This document shows, piece by piece, positions 40,761-49,994 of a stretch of 64,000 nt of DNA. Under the pieces are notes generated by a model. That model made no database searches, had not been told where the DNA came from, and saw only the letters and a program-made list of their open reading frames with translations. Every line of letters begins with the position of its first letter. Within the stretch, counting starts at the first letter, position 1. The position numbers and the translations under genes are program-made. Source of the DNA: Bacillota bacterium (lineage in GTDB: Bacteria; Bacillota; Clostridia; Christensenellales; Aristaeellaceae); assembly GCA_023398575.1 (NCBI GenBank), contig JAEWSC010000003.1, positions 1-64,000 on the forward strand, read 5' to 3'.

Positions 40761-42482
40761 TTACGGTGTAGGCGTGGGTGTGGCCATCAGATAGGGATCG
40801 GTTGTCGGAATTGCAGTAGGTACAGGCGTCGGTGTCGCCAGGACATCAGCATAAATGACATTCAGCGTCTTGCTGCCTGCTACGCCGTCTGCACTCAGAT
40901 TATGATCTTTCTGGAATGCTTTCACAGCATTTACCGTACCACCATAATAACCGCCTGTTACTGTGCCAGTATAATAGCCTAGCTCTGTAAGCTTCATCTG
41001 CAGCCAATAAACATCCTCACCCTTTACCCCCTTCTTCAGCGTTCTGAAAGGCATTGGGGGTTGTTCACCGCTTGCATACACAGGCGGAGCCGTTGGTGCG
41101 GGGGTGGACTTGGGCAGCATGCGGCTCTTATCCAGAGCGGCAGGCTTTAGCGATTGCGTTAACTCTGGATCAGAAGGCAGCTTGTCTGTGATCGTGACAA
41201 CAACACCCTTGCCAAGATTTTCATACACCCATTTTGCATCGCTTACCTGAAGGCGTATACATCCGTGGGAAGCTCTGGAACCAAGGTCATAATATGAACC
41301 GGTCGCCAGGTCCATGGTATTGGTGGAATTGTATATAACAGAATGGAATGCAATGGAGCTGTTGATGCGGGTCCAGTATTGCGCCCAACCGCCACCCCAT
41401 TTGGGGAAGGTGGCCCAGCGGGCCGTTCTGCCATTAAGCGTCCAATCCCCAAGATCACTGGGGTGAGATGTGGTGCCCGTAGAGCAGATCATTTGCCTGA
41501 CTATGTTGGTATATTCCCCATTATCATCCCGGCCGTATACTGTTGCAATCTGGTTCCGCACATCCACTGTAACAGCATATGGAATTGGCGTAGGTATGGG
41601 GGTAGGCTTAGGCGTAGCGGAGGCATTGGAAACATCCTGGCTGTTAAAAATCATGTCCCATGTTTCCTTGCCGGTAATACCATCCACCGTCAGTGCGTTA
41701 TGCTGTTGAAACGCACTCACAGCATCCCTTGTCTGGTTCATATAGTTACCGGATATTGGACCGTTATAAAACCCAAGTTCCGTCAGGCGATTTTGCAATT
41801 GTTTCACTTTTGAACCGGTGGAACCGCGCTGCAATTTTTTGGTAAATTCAACGCTTCCAATGGTAGGAGCGGGTGTCGCCTGACCAGGTACACTCTGCTC
41901 GGGAGAAGGCGTCGGAACCGGAACTAATGTCGGCGTAGCAACACTTTTGGGCAAAGCCTTCTCTGTGTCATACAAAAGCGCCAGTGTATCTACATCAGCT
42001 TCACCGGTTACCGTCAGCCCGTTTTTGTTTTGGAAGGAGTGTATAGCGTAATAGCTCCCCTCCAAATACTTGCCGCTGATTTTTCCGTTGTAATAACCAA
42101 GCTCCGTCAAACGGGTTTGCAGCTGCTTTACATCCTCACCAGAATCGCCCTTTTTTAAAGGCCTGAATTGGGCGGCATAAAGTGCTTCTTGCGTAGCTGC
42201 ATCAGCGATGCCCGTAACATCCAAGCCAAATTCTTTCTGAAATGCTCGGATAGCTGCCTGAGTGTTTTCACGGAACAAGCCGCTGATGTTTCCGCTATAG
42301 TATTTCAACTCGGTGAGCTTTGTCTGCAGGTTTTTTACTGCGTCTCCGCTGTCACCGTACTTGAGGTCCTCCCCCTGGGTGGAGGCCGCTCCCTGGGTAG
42401 GCTGTGTCCCGCTTTCCGCCAGCACCCATAAACTGGACATTAGGATAGCGCACACCATGACCCATACAACAAGTTTCTTCAT
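40761..42482 (-). CDS. secreted L,D-transpeptidase with four peptidoglycan-binding domains
   Basis: A 573-residue exported cell-wall enzyme. Signal peptide 1-22; PG_binding_1 domains at about 40-103, 109-172 and 217-280; a YkuD catalytic domain about 303-433 with His380 and Cys408 in ASHGCIRL; and a fourth PG-binding domain about 481-545. Each binding repeat carries a LQ..LTELGYY.G.ISG pattern. Pro/Thr linkers (PVPTPSPE, PKPTPIPTPIP) join the parts, and the protein ends ATPTPTP like the binding protein at 5.3 kb. It makes 3-3 cross-links or anchors proteins in peptidoglycan. About 265 bases upstream (42483-42749) hold no gene; no clear promoter was settled there. Confidence 0.93.
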   Translation of the reverse strand: MKKLVVWVMVCAILMSSLWVLAESGTQPTQGAASTQGEDLKYGDSGDAVKNLQTKLTELKYYSGNISGLFRENTQAAIRAFQKEFGLDVTGIADAATQEALYAAQFRPLKKGDSGEDVKQLQTRLTELGYYNGKISGKYLEGSYYAIHSFQNKNGLTVTGEADVDTLALLYDTEKALPKSVATPTLVPVPTPSPEQSVPGQATPAPTIGSVEFTKKLQRGSTGSKVKQLQNRLTELGFYNGPISGNYMNQTRDAVSAFQQHNALTVDGITGKETWDMIFNSQDVSNASATPKPTPIPTPIPYAVTVDVRNQIATVYGRDDNGEYTNIVRQMICSTGTTSHPSDLGDWTLNGRTARWATFPKWGGGWAQYWTRINSSIAFHSVIYNSTNTMDLATGSYYDLGSRASHGCIRLQVSDAKWVYENLGKGVVVTITDKLPSDPELTQSLKPAALDKSRMLPKSTPAPTAPPVYASGEQPPMPFRTLKKGVKGEDVYWLQMKLTELGYYTGTVTGGYYGGTVNAVKAFQKDHNLSADGVAGSKTLNVIYADVLATPTPVPTAIPTTDPYLMATPTPTP

Positions 42483-42682
42483 TGGACACCTCAGCTGATA
42501 TGAGAACTAGAAATGTACATTTCCATATCATAGGACGATTCACCTGCCGAATTAGTTGCATATTTTCATATAGTATTCTTTAGCAATGTAACAAATTCGA
42601 ATATTCAGCAACATTTTATCTATTTATGGAAATAAATAGACCGTTAAAAAGCAACAGCCTAGCTCGTATCCCCCTTTTTTCT

Positions 42683-42718
42683 TATTAAAAAGAAGCGTAG
42701 CACTTTACTGCCACGCCT
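42683..42718 (-). terminator. terminator after the broken acetyltransferase
   Basis: GCGTAGCA (42695-42702) and TGCCACGC (42709-42716) pair with one wobble, and the minus strand continues into TTCTTTTTAAT. It lies about 32 bases after the stop of the fragmentary GNAT gene. Confidence 0.65.
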
Positions 42719-42749
42719 CCAGTAAAAACGGCATATTAGCAAATGTATT

Positions 42750-43098
42750 TTACAAGTCCAACTGCATCACGATCTCGTTGTCTTCCATTTCTCCATTTTC
42801 ATAGAAACCAATGCTTTGATACATCCTTTTGGCTATATGGTTTTCCGGTTCAAAGCTAAGCTTGACTTTCTTCGCCCCGACATTTGAAAAGAAGTTGATA
42901 ATAGCGCGCATTGCCTCTTTCCCGTAGCCCTTGTTTTGATAACGTTTGTCAATCATAAAGCGCCACAGCCAGTAATCGCTCTTTTCAAAATCTACACTCA
43001 TAAAGATTCGGCGCCACAAACATACGCTGATTGTCATTCACATCCAGTGCTAGGCACTCCTCATAATTGTTACTATCCACTTCACGAAGGGTGATCAT
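42750..43098 (-). pseudogene. GNAT acetyltransferase (BltD-like), broken by internal deletion and frameshift
   Basis: The original start (ATG at 43098, GGAGAA upstream) opens MITLREVDSNNYEECLALDV and reaches a stop at F-stop after about 37 codons. A second frame then continues with VDFEKSDYWLWRFMIDKRYQ, NKGYGKEAMRAIINFF and IAKRMYQSIGFYENGE, the acetyl-CoA-binding core of a spermidine/diamine-type GNAT. The join falls where the normal protein has about 40 more residues (the strands between the N-terminal helices and WLWRFMID). A 95-residue frame starting at 43037 exists but lacks the N-terminal fold. So the gene looks inactivated. Confidence 0.8.
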
Positions 43099-43133
43099 GC
43101 TGTCTTCTTCTCCTGTTATTATTTATATTTTTA

Positions 43134-43173
43134 ACAGTAAAAAAGCGGCGCTCCATTTTCCAGAGCGCCGCTT
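43134..43173 (-). terminator. terminator of the parvulin lipoprotein gene
   Basis: AAGCGGCGCTC (43143-43153) and GAGCGCCGCTT (43163-43173) form a perfect 11-bp stem followed by TTTTTAC on the minus strand, 12 bases after the gene stop. Confidence 0.9.
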
Positions 43174-43184
43174 AAAGCCACTTC

Positions 43185-44534
43185 TTAGTTCATTCTGTCC
43201 TTATACGTCTTGACGCCAGATTCCTCCACCCACGTGGTAATCTGGGTGTTATAGGTATCATCCTGCCTGGTGGTGAGCAACTCAGAAGAAATACTCTCCT
43301 TCACCTTATCCAGCGCAATAGCGCCCTCGGCAATATCGGACACATATTTGATGATATGTATTCCGCTCTGCCCATGAATGGCAGGGCTCACGTCACCAAC
43401 ATTCTTTAGAATCATGGCAGCGGATGTAAAAGCCGGGTCAAAGGGCGTAAAGCCCTCGCAAACAGCATAGCCGGTTTCCTTTTGAGGCGAGGTTTGCATG
43501 CCGGGGTCTTCGCCATATGTCGCCATCAACGCATCAAAATCTTCGCCGGCTGCAATTTTACCAAGCACTTCATCCACTGTGGGCTGCAGCGCAGCGTATG
43601 CATCCTCCAGCGCCTTGTCATATTGGGCTTGCAGATCAGCCTTTTCCTTTTCCAAGGCTGCCTTCTGCTCGTTCAACTGGACACGTGCGGGATCGTCCTG
43701 TGCAACGCTTTCTCCAAGGCCGGTAATAGAGGTATCTACATTCGTAATCTCTGTCGTTTTAGCAGTAATCTTTGAATTCAGGTCAGTCAAGTTTGCCTGA
43801 ACCTCATCGGAAAACTTGCGCAGGATATGCTTGACATAGCGATATCCAGCCGGAGCATAATACACTGTACCATTACTATTGACAGTGGAGCCATAGGAGG
43901 ATAGGTCGCTGGCATAGCTGGTTTTCGCAGCTTCCACCCTCGTGTCGTACTCTGTCTTGATCTCATCGTCAGTAACGGTGATGTCCTTGATGATATAATT
44001 GCGAAGCTTTTCAGCTACAGCGTCAGTCTTGGCGTTTTTGTAGAAATACTCATCAAACGTGTAGCCCAGTTCTTCCATCTTTTTGAGAATGGCAGCATCC
44101 AAGGCTTCGCCTTCCAGCTTTGTATCGGCAAAAAACTGCGTTTTCACAATGTCTTTCTGCGAGTCCATGCTGGTCTGTGCCTTTTCATGGGCAGCAGTAT
44201 CTTCTTCCGGCGTCAGCTCAGTCAGACCAAGCTCTTCCTGCTTCTGCTGCTTGACCAGCTCTTCGGCTAAGCCGCTGATAACGGAGTCAAGCGCCTGTGC
44301 ACGGGTGGTTGGATCAGTCGGATCATAGTTCATACCATACATGCTGTACATATAGGCCATATACTGAAGCTGATATTCCAGTGTATTGCTTACCTGAAGC
44401 TTTGTAACCGTTTTGTCGCCCAATTCCACAATAACAGTGGCATTGTCAACCGCCATATCCTTTTCAACCAGGGCACAACTGGATAGCAGCATGGCTGAAA
44501 CCAGCACCAAGGCCAAAATCGCCTTTTTGCGCAT
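43185..44534 (-). CDS. parvulin-type peptidyl-prolyl isomerase lipoprotein (PrsA/SurA-like) with coiled-coil insertion
   Basis: A 449-residue extracytoplasmic foldase. The signal peptide ends in lipobox LLSSC (Cys20). A SurA_N-like helical region follows (QALDSVISGLAEELVKQQ), then a PPIC domain that begins RYVKHILRKF and resumes at EVLGKIAAGEDFDALM, GEDPG, GYAVCEGFTPFDPAFTSAAM and GDVSPAIHGQSGIHIIKY. Between the first strand and the rest lie about 85 residues of heptad-like sequence (EQKAALEKEKADLQAQYDKA). Start ATG at 44534 after GGGAGAGAAG. It probably helps secreted proteins fold. Confidence 0.88.
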   Translation of the reverse strand: MRKKAILALVLVSAMLLSSCALVEKDMAVDNATVIVELGDKTVTKLQVSNTLEYQLQYMAYMYSMYGMNYDPTDPTTRAQALDSVISGLAEELVKQQKQEELGLTELTPEEDTAAHEKAQTSMDSQKDIVKTQFFADTKLEGEALDAAILKKMEELGYTFDEYFYKNAKTDAVAEKLRNYIIKDITVTDDEIKTEYDTRVEAAKTSYASDLSSYGSTVNSNGTVYYAPAGYRYVKHILRKFSDEVQANLTDLNSKITAKTTEITNVDTSITGLGESVAQDDPARVQLNEQKAALEKEKADLQAQYDKALEDAYAALQPTVDEVLGKIAAGEDFDALMATYGEDPGMQTSPQKETGYAVCEGFTPFDPAFTSAAMILKNVGDVSPAIHGQSGIHIIKYVSDIAEGAIALDKVKESISSELLTTRQDDTYNTQITTWVEESGVKTYKDRMN

Positions 44535-44578
44535 GAACTTCTCTCCCATTCTTTTCGCGGATTTAAGTCGCTTTTGCT

Positions 44579-44607
44579 ATTATACAAGACTCATTGGAAA
44601 ACAGCAA
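44579..44607 (-). promoter_or_regulatory. promoter of the parvulin lipoprotein gene
   Basis: On the minus strand TTGCTG (44607-44602) and TATAAT (44584-44579) are 17 bp apart, 45 bases before the start codon. Confidence 0.6.
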
Positions 44608-44682
44608 GCAAGGGAATGATAATTTATTGTGAATTTTCAGAATATATACAGAAATTCATACATAGGTATTCTATTTCAGTGA

Positions 44683-47358
44683 CTAAACCATGCATACAAT
44701 CAGGGATTTCAACTCTTCGTCCGTAATCTCCTGTCCGGGTGCAAATGTATCGGATGACATATAGGCAAGAATGCTGTCCGTCAGCGCCTGCACTTCCGGA
44801 TAATGTGCGTTTTCCACCAAACCCATGCTGCTGATCATCAATCGTCCGTTACCCAGCCGCGCCTCCAGCAGTAACGCCATTTTTTGAAGGCGGCAAAAGC
44901 TGTCGATCCCCTCTACAATGGGATGTAGCCTATCCAGTCCATTGTTTAGTATCATGAACCGGCCGTTGCTCATTGTCCACCATTGCCAATTGGAGTGCAT
45001 TTGCGTGGGAAACCCACAAAGGGCGGGATGTTCGGCATCTATCAACAGACCCATGCCTCCATCCTGATACGGAAAGGTACCCATAGACCAAAAGTCAGTA
45101 CTGAACTGGCCTCTTATGGATTGGGGAAACATTTCCTTGGTCGCCGGTGGCGTTAAAAATGCGGTGCCGCCGCTTTTGATTTCAGCTAGTGCAGCCTCAT
45201 CCAGCCGGGTTATGAGCTTGACCGTATCTGTGTGCCGAACAGAGATTCTTGGATATACCCATATCGGATAGGTGTTACGGTATTCCCCCACCCTAACATG
45301 CATTTCAAGCTGAGTGGGAGCATGCACACCGCTAAGCGGGAGCCGGAATCTGCTTACCTTGTATACGCCTCCATTTGGAATACAACAAGTACCAAATGAT
45401 TGCTGGGCGATAACGCATCCATTATCCAAAATCGAGCAGCCACACACCCCTTTCACTGGCTTGCTTGCGTAATTGGCAAAGCGAAGTTCACCCTCCACCC
45501 ACTCTTCTTGCGTGTACGTATATTTTGGGAAAACAGCCAATGGTACGAAATCGGCAAAGAAAGAAGAAAATGCATAAGGGTCTGCAAAGCTATAGGGTTT
45601 AGGCTGAAGATGGCTGTCCATCATCCCCACCAAGGCCGTTCCCTGTCCGGGAAAATCCTGCAGTCCTAGCAACGATATGCCTCCCATTCCCTCAGTTCGC
45701 AGCGCAGCTTCGATTTCCTCGCGATAGCAGATCTTACAAAGCTCCCCTGTCGCCTGCACATACTCCTTCCATCGCGGCAAAAGCCCGTTCTTTTTTGCCC
45801 GCTCCCTGACTTCCTCTATGTTGAAGGCAGCTGTCACGCCATGAAAAGCGTTCAGCTCCCCAAAGTCAGGGAGCACCTGAAACTGCCCCACTTCAAAGCT
45901 GAATACCGGCTGGCCAAAAGACTGATGAACTCGCTGAACGGCAACATCATACGTTTGCTTTGTGGAAGGGTAGCAGGTATTGATATGCCCCGGAAGCTTA
46001 GCGCCTTCCGCTTGATTGGTGGTCACAATGCCGCGCAGAAGATTACTTCCCCATGCCTGGGCAGTATAGAAATCACTGCTTGCATCCGGGCCAATCGCCC
46101 CGTAATGCGCGTTGGATGCATTGGCATACAATCTTGTCGCATCAAATGCCCGTGCCTCGTTCAACAATGCGCTCATCCGCTTATGCCCCAATTCCCCTGC
46201 CTGCAGTTCGTTACCGAAAGTAAGCATCACAAAGGAGGGATGATTGGATAGCCAGCGCAGCGTTTCCATAAGCTCTGTGCGGTAATATGCATAATCGACG
46301 TCATTTTCGAAGGCGTTTTTCGGGTTCCAGTGGGAAAGCTCCGGCTGCATCAGCATCCCCATTCGGTCAGCCACAACAAAGGCGGCTTCAGGCGGACACC
46401 AACTGTGAAAGCGCATACAGTTGATACCATATGCACGGTAGGCTTTCAGTATTGCTTTCCATTCCTCAACCGTCATGGGCGGATGGCCGGTTTCAGGAAA
46501 CACCGCGCAGTTTGCTTCGCTGCGCAAAAATACGGTATAACCATTCAGCGTGAATTGGCATTTCTCATTAACGGTAAAATCCCGTATGCCAAACTCTGCT
46601 TCAAAGGGGGGCATGCCATCAAGATTTGCTGATATGCGGTACAGCACACCGTTTCCCAGATTCCATTTTTCAGTTTCGGCTCTCAGCTTGACAGTGCCCA
46701 GATGCACCCGGCTGATGACACCGGCAGGCAAGTGCAGGGCTTTCACAATGGGTTCTTTAAAAGCTCCGCAGGTGATGCATGCATCCCCTGTATATTCCAT
46801 TGCACAATCCGCTTCCAGCCAAATATCTGCGGTATCTCCTTTGGGATATATTTGAAGGGCCGAAATAAAATTGGCTGGCAAAAACGTTAAGGTTAACTTT
46901 CCAAGCAGTCCATTCCAGTTGGTTTGTGTTTCATCGGTAGCTGTAGTGGAATACACAATGGCCTCATATGGCAGCCCGGGATAGCTATTGTCGCTCGTCA
47001 CCTGAAAGTGGTTTTCCTGCCCAAATTGAATCATCCGCGTTACATCATATACCGTTGGCGTATTCAGCGTAAAGGGACGCACTGCGGGTATCTCTTTTCC
47101 GTTCACGCAGAGCCGGATGGGACTGGACCGCTCTATGGACAAAAGAACGCGCCCATTCCTTTGATCTGCATCCACATATACCTGTTTTTCAAAAGTCACA
47201 GGTCCTTCATAGGAATAAAGTCGTGTCAGCTTTCCCGCATATTTCTCAGTGTACGGTTTGCCCAATCCGTTTGTATCCAACGTTCCCGGCAGCAGCACAT
47301 CCGCTTCATCTCCATTTGGAAATGCTGCCGTCCACTGCCCGCTTAAATTTATACTCAT
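44683..47358 (-). CDS. glycoside hydrolase family 2 protein
   Basis: An 891-residue GH2-type enzyme. The N-terminal jelly-roll is visible (INLSGQWTAAFPNGDEADVL, SIERSSPIRLCVNGKEIP). The TIM barrel holds the acid/base motif VMLTFGNELQAGE, FHSWCPPEAAFVVADRMGML upstream, and a likely nucleophile Glu in FSFEVGQFQVLPDFGE. SLLGLQDFPGQGTALVGMMD is the late barrel motif. Extra C-terminal domains follow. No signal peptide is seen, so it acts on imported oligosaccharides. The ATG at 47358 follows GGAGAACTGT. The exact sugar (galacturonide, galactoside or mannoside) cannot be set by reading. Divergent from the GH74 gene. Confidence 0.87.
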   Translation of the reverse strand: MSINLSGQWTAAFPNGDEADVLLPGTLDTNGLGKPYTEKYAGKLTRLYSYEGPVTFEKQVYVDADQRNGRVLLSIERSSPIRLCVNGKEIPAVRPFTLNTPTVYDVTRMIQFGQENHFQVTSDNSYPGLPYEAIVYSTTATDETQTNWNGLLGKLTLTFLPANFISALQIYPKGDTADIWLEADCAMEYTGDACITCGAFKEPIVKALHLPAGVISRVHLGTVKLRAETEKWNLGNGVLYRISANLDGMPPFEAEFGIRDFTVNEKCQFTLNGYTVFLRSEANCAVFPETGHPPMTVEEWKAILKAYRAYGINCMRFHSWCPPEAAFVVADRMGMLMQPELSHWNPKNAFENDVDYAYYRTELMETLRWLSNHPSFVMLTFGNELQAGELGHKRMSALLNEARAFDATRLYANASNAHYGAIGPDASSDFYTAQAWGSNLLRGIVTTNQAEGAKLPGHINTCYPSTKQTYDVAVQRVHQSFGQPVFSFEVGQFQVLPDFGELNAFHGVTAAFNIEEVRERAKKNGLLPRWKEYVQATGELCKICYREEIEAALRTEGMGGISLLGLQDFPGQGTALVGMMDSHLQPKPYSFADPYAFSSFFADFVPLAVFPKYTYTQEEWVEGELRFANYASKPVKGVCGCSILDNGCVIAQQSFGTCCIPNGGVYKVSRFRLPLSGVHAPTQLEMHVRVGEYRNTYPIWVYPRISVRHTDTVKLITRLDEAALAEIKSGGTAFLTPPATKEMFPQSIRGQFSTDFWSMGTFPYQDGGMGLLIDAEHPALCGFPTQMHSNWQWWTMSNGRFMILNNGLDRLHPIVEGIDSFCRLQKMALLLEARLGNGRLMISSMGLVENAHYPEVQALTDSILAYMSSDTFAPGQEITDEELKSLIVCMV

Positions 47359-47391
47359 ACAGTTCTCCAAGCGCAAAGTATTTCTTGCATC

Positions 47392-47458
47392 ATTATAATG
47401 GTTCTAAATGCTAAAGTCTATGGACAGTCTTGCGAAATCGCCGCATTCCCTGTACAAT
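47392..47458. promoter_or_regulatory. divergent GH2/GH74 promoters
   Basis: For GH2 on the minus strand: TAGACT (47420-47415) and TATAAT (47397-47392), 17 bp apart. For GH74 on the plus strand: TTGCGA (47430-47435) and TACAAT (47453-47458), 17 bp apart. The two -35 elements lie 10 bases from each other, so one regulator bound here could control both genes. Confidence 0.55.
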
Positions 47459-47491
47459 ATTGGAAGAATGCTTCTAAATCGATTTCGTTTC
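47433..47491. promoter_or_regulatory. CGAAATCG / CGATTTCG inverted operator pair
   Basis: CGAAATCG (47433-47440) lies in the GH74 promoter spacer, and its complement CGATTTCG (47480-47487) lies 39 bases downstream inside AAATCGATTTCGTTTC. The same word is half of the palindrome before the GH94 gene at 55422. A LacI-family regulator is a reasonable guess. Confidence 0.45.
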
Positions 47492-47515
47492 AACATCACC
47501 GAGAGGATGATTTGC

Positions 47516-49870
47516 ATGACCTTCATCCCGTATAGCTACCGTCATGCCCCCGTGCCCGGCGGCGGTTTTGTTACCGGCTTTGTATTTCACGAAAAGACTC
47601 CCGGCATCGCCTATGCAAGAACAGACATCGGCGGTGTCTACCGCTACGAGCCTGAAAGCCGTACCTGGAAAAGCCTGTGTGACCATGTCACCCATCCCGG
47701 AAAGTGGGAAACATATCCCCTCTCCATTGCGGTAAGCCCATTAGATAACAATCGGCTATACATCGTAACCGGTGATGGCAGGGAGAACAACAAGCTGTGC
47801 ATCTCCTTTGATCGTGGCGAAAGCTTTACCTACCGTGATGTGCCTACAGGTGTCCATGGCAATGCCCCGGGACGGGGAACCGGCGAGCGGCTGATCTGCT
47901 CCTATACCAACCCGGATACATTGTATTTTGCCAGCCAGACCGGCGGCCTGTTTGTGTCCCGCAACCTTGGTGAAAGCTGGGACCACGTATCCGTTTGCAC
48001 ACAAGATGACATTGAAGAAACCAGTCTGACCTTTCTATTTCTTCACCCTGAAAACAAGAATTTTTTCATCATTGGTACCAATGGCGAAAAAAACAGTCCA
48101 GACGGTATCATCCGCGGCCCTTCACTTTATTATTCCCTAAACGGCGGCCATAGCTTTGCAGTCTTGCCTGGGCAGCCACAGCCGCTTCACCATCCCCAAT
48201 CTACTTATCCAGGTTATGTTGCCCAGCGGTATGCCTTTGATGGGCAATATTTGTATATCACCTTCTCCCAAACAGGTTATTGCTGGGCAGGTTTCAACAG
48301 CTACGCCTGCGACACGGGCAGCTGCATTGATGGCGCAATGCTGCGCTACAAAATCACATCAATCGGAGATATACAGGAAATTGTTGATCTGACACCGTCA
48401 GGATACAATGATCCAATGTTTCCATCCCGGCGGCTGGGCTGCGGCCTTGGCGGCATTTCACTTGATAAGAATCATCCCGGCGTGCTGGTGATGAGCACCA
48501 TTGGCCATCCTGAGACGGATACCATTTATCATTCCATGGATTATGGGCAAAGCTTTACGCCCATACTGCGCGGTCTTTCTACCGGACAAATTGATTTTAC
48601 CGTTTCCTACATGAAGCCCAAGTTCAACGGCAATCACTCCATCGTCCACTGGATGGGTGACCTGAAAATCAACCCCTTTGACGGGAATCACGCCTTCTTT
48701 ACCACAGGCACGGGCATATTCGCAACCTTTGATCTTGAAAATGCACTGAAAAACAAACCTGTCACCTGGCAGCCCCTCTGCGCCGGGTTGGAGGAAACGG
48801 TGCATTTGAATGTGTACAGCCCAACAACAGGCCCTGTGCAGCTGATCGACATTATTGGCGATCTGGGGGGCTTTGCCTTTTGCGATTTGAACCGTCCCTG
48901 CGAAAACAGCTTCGCCGATGAGGCGGGAAACCGGTACATTACCTGCATGAACGCTGATTACCCGGAATCTACCACCAGGCCGGTTGTTACCACTGCCCGG
49001 GGCAACTGGAAGGGTAAAACCACCGGCGGCCTGATTGTCTCCCACGACGATTGCAAAACCTGGACACGCCTTGATGACCCCAAGGGCATTTCACCGCTGG
49101 TGGATGAATTGATTGCCTCTATTCGCCGGCCAAACGTCAACGCCGGCTGGACAGCTGTATCCTCCGATGGCAAAACAATCGTGTGGGGTCTGGCCCGCGG
49201 GAACGAGCTGCCCATACCAGCGCTTTTGTATACGGAAAATGAGGGCAGCGTCTGGTCAAAAAGCAAGGTCTACGGTCTGGATGGCGTGCAAATCACAGAT
49301 GACAAGGCCTCTATCAAAGTTTTCAGTGACCGCGTATGTCCAGATGTCTTCTATGGTTTTGGTGAAAACAGCCGCCTGTTTGTAAGCCTTGACAGGGCCA
49401 AAACCTTTCAGCAAGTAAAGCTTCCTGATGCCTTTCCCAGTCTCTACCTACCCGGCATCGACAGCAGGCAACATTATGAAATACGTGTTCAGCGAGAAGC
49501 GCCGGGCGTGATCTGGCTTTCTCTGGCGGAAGAAGGGCTTTGGCGGTTGACAGTCGAGAAAGTGAACTGCACAGTTAACGTAAATGCAGAACAAATCAGC
49601 CTGCCAGGTGATACAGTATACCGTGTTGGCCTTGGCAAAGCGGAGGGAGAAGATGGACCGCAAACCCTTTTTATAAACGGAATCATAAACAACGAATATG
49701 GTTTTTATCGGTCACTGGATAGCGGCGCATCCTTTCAACGCATCAACAATGAAAAGCAGATGTTTGGCGATATCCGCTCCATCTGCGGCGATCCGCGAAC
49801 CTTTGGCCGGTTTTATATCGCCACAGGGACAAGAGGCGTGTTGTGGGGCGAGCCGGAGTCCATGGCATAA
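47516..49870 (+). CDS. glycoside hydrolase family 74-type (xyloglucanase-like) protein
   Basis: A 784-residue beta-propeller protein of the GH74 sialidase/BNR-repeat type. It opens PVPGGGFVTGFVFHEKTPGI and ARTDIGGVYRYEPESRTWK, the GH74 signature with a likely catalytic Asp. BNR-like repeats are spread along the chain (SFDRGESFTYRD, SRNLGESWDHVSV, SMDYGQSFTPIL, SHDDCKTWTRLD, SLDSGASFQRIN). The second conserved region LGGFAFCDLNRP holds another Asp. No signal peptide, so it is predicted to be cytosolic, acting on imported xyloglucan or related oligosaccharides. Start ATG at 47516 after GAGAGGATGATTTGC; upstream frame to 47408 is promoter. Confidence 0.85.
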   Translation: MTFIPYSYRHAPVPGGGFVTGFVFHEKTPGIAYARTDIGGVYRYEPESRTWKSLCDHVTHPGKWETYPLSIAVSPLDNNRLYIVTGDGRENNKLCISFDRGESFTYRDVPTGVHGNAPGRGTGERLICSYTNPDTLYFASQTGGLFVSRNLGESWDHVSVCTQDDIEETSLTFLFLHPENKNFFIIGTNGEKNSPDGIIRGPSLYYSLNGGHSFAVLPGQPQPLHHPQSTYPGYVAQRYAFDGQYLYITFSQTGYCWAGFNSYACDTGSCIDGAMLRYKITSIGDIQEIVDLTPSGYNDPMFPSRRLGCGLGGISLDKNHPGVLVMSTIGHPETDTIYHSMDYGQSFTPILRGLSTGQIDFTVSYMKPKFNGNHSIVHWMGDLKINPFDGNHAFFTTGTGIFATFDLENALKNKPVTWQPLCAGLEETVHLNVYSPTTGPVQLIDIIGDLGGFAFCDLNRPCENSFADEAGNRYITCMNADYPESTTRPVVTTARGNWKGKTTGGLIVSHDDCKTWTRLDDPKGISPLVDELIASIRRPNVNAGWTAVSSDGKTIVWGLARGNELPIPALLYTENEGSVWSKSKVYGLDGVQITDDKASIKVFSDRVCPDVFYGFGENSRLFVSLDRAKTFQQVKLPDAFPSLYLPGIDSRQHYEIRVQREAPGVIWLSLAEEGLWRLTVEKVNCTVNVNAEQISLPGDTVYRVGLGKAEGEDGPQTLFINGIINNEYGFYRSLDSGASFQRINNEKQMFGDIRSICGDPRTFGRFYIATGTRGVLWGEPESMA

Positions 49871-49917
49871 TGTTTCGCTGTCTAGGTCATAAGGATTAGC
49901 GGAAAGGCACAAAATGG

Positions 49918-49949
49918 GGGCAGGGTATCAAAATTCTGATATCCTGCCC
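49918..49949. terminator. bidirectional terminator between GH74 and XRE genes
   Basis: GGGCAGGGTATCA (49918-49930) and TGATATCCTGCCC (49937-49949) pair with one mismatch between convergent genes. T-rich sequence follows on each side (TCGCTTT, and CCATTTTGT on the minus strand). Confidence 0.75.
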
Positions 49950-49994
49950 TCGCTTTATGCAATTTGATCTGTCAGTTTTCTTGCCTATTGCTCA

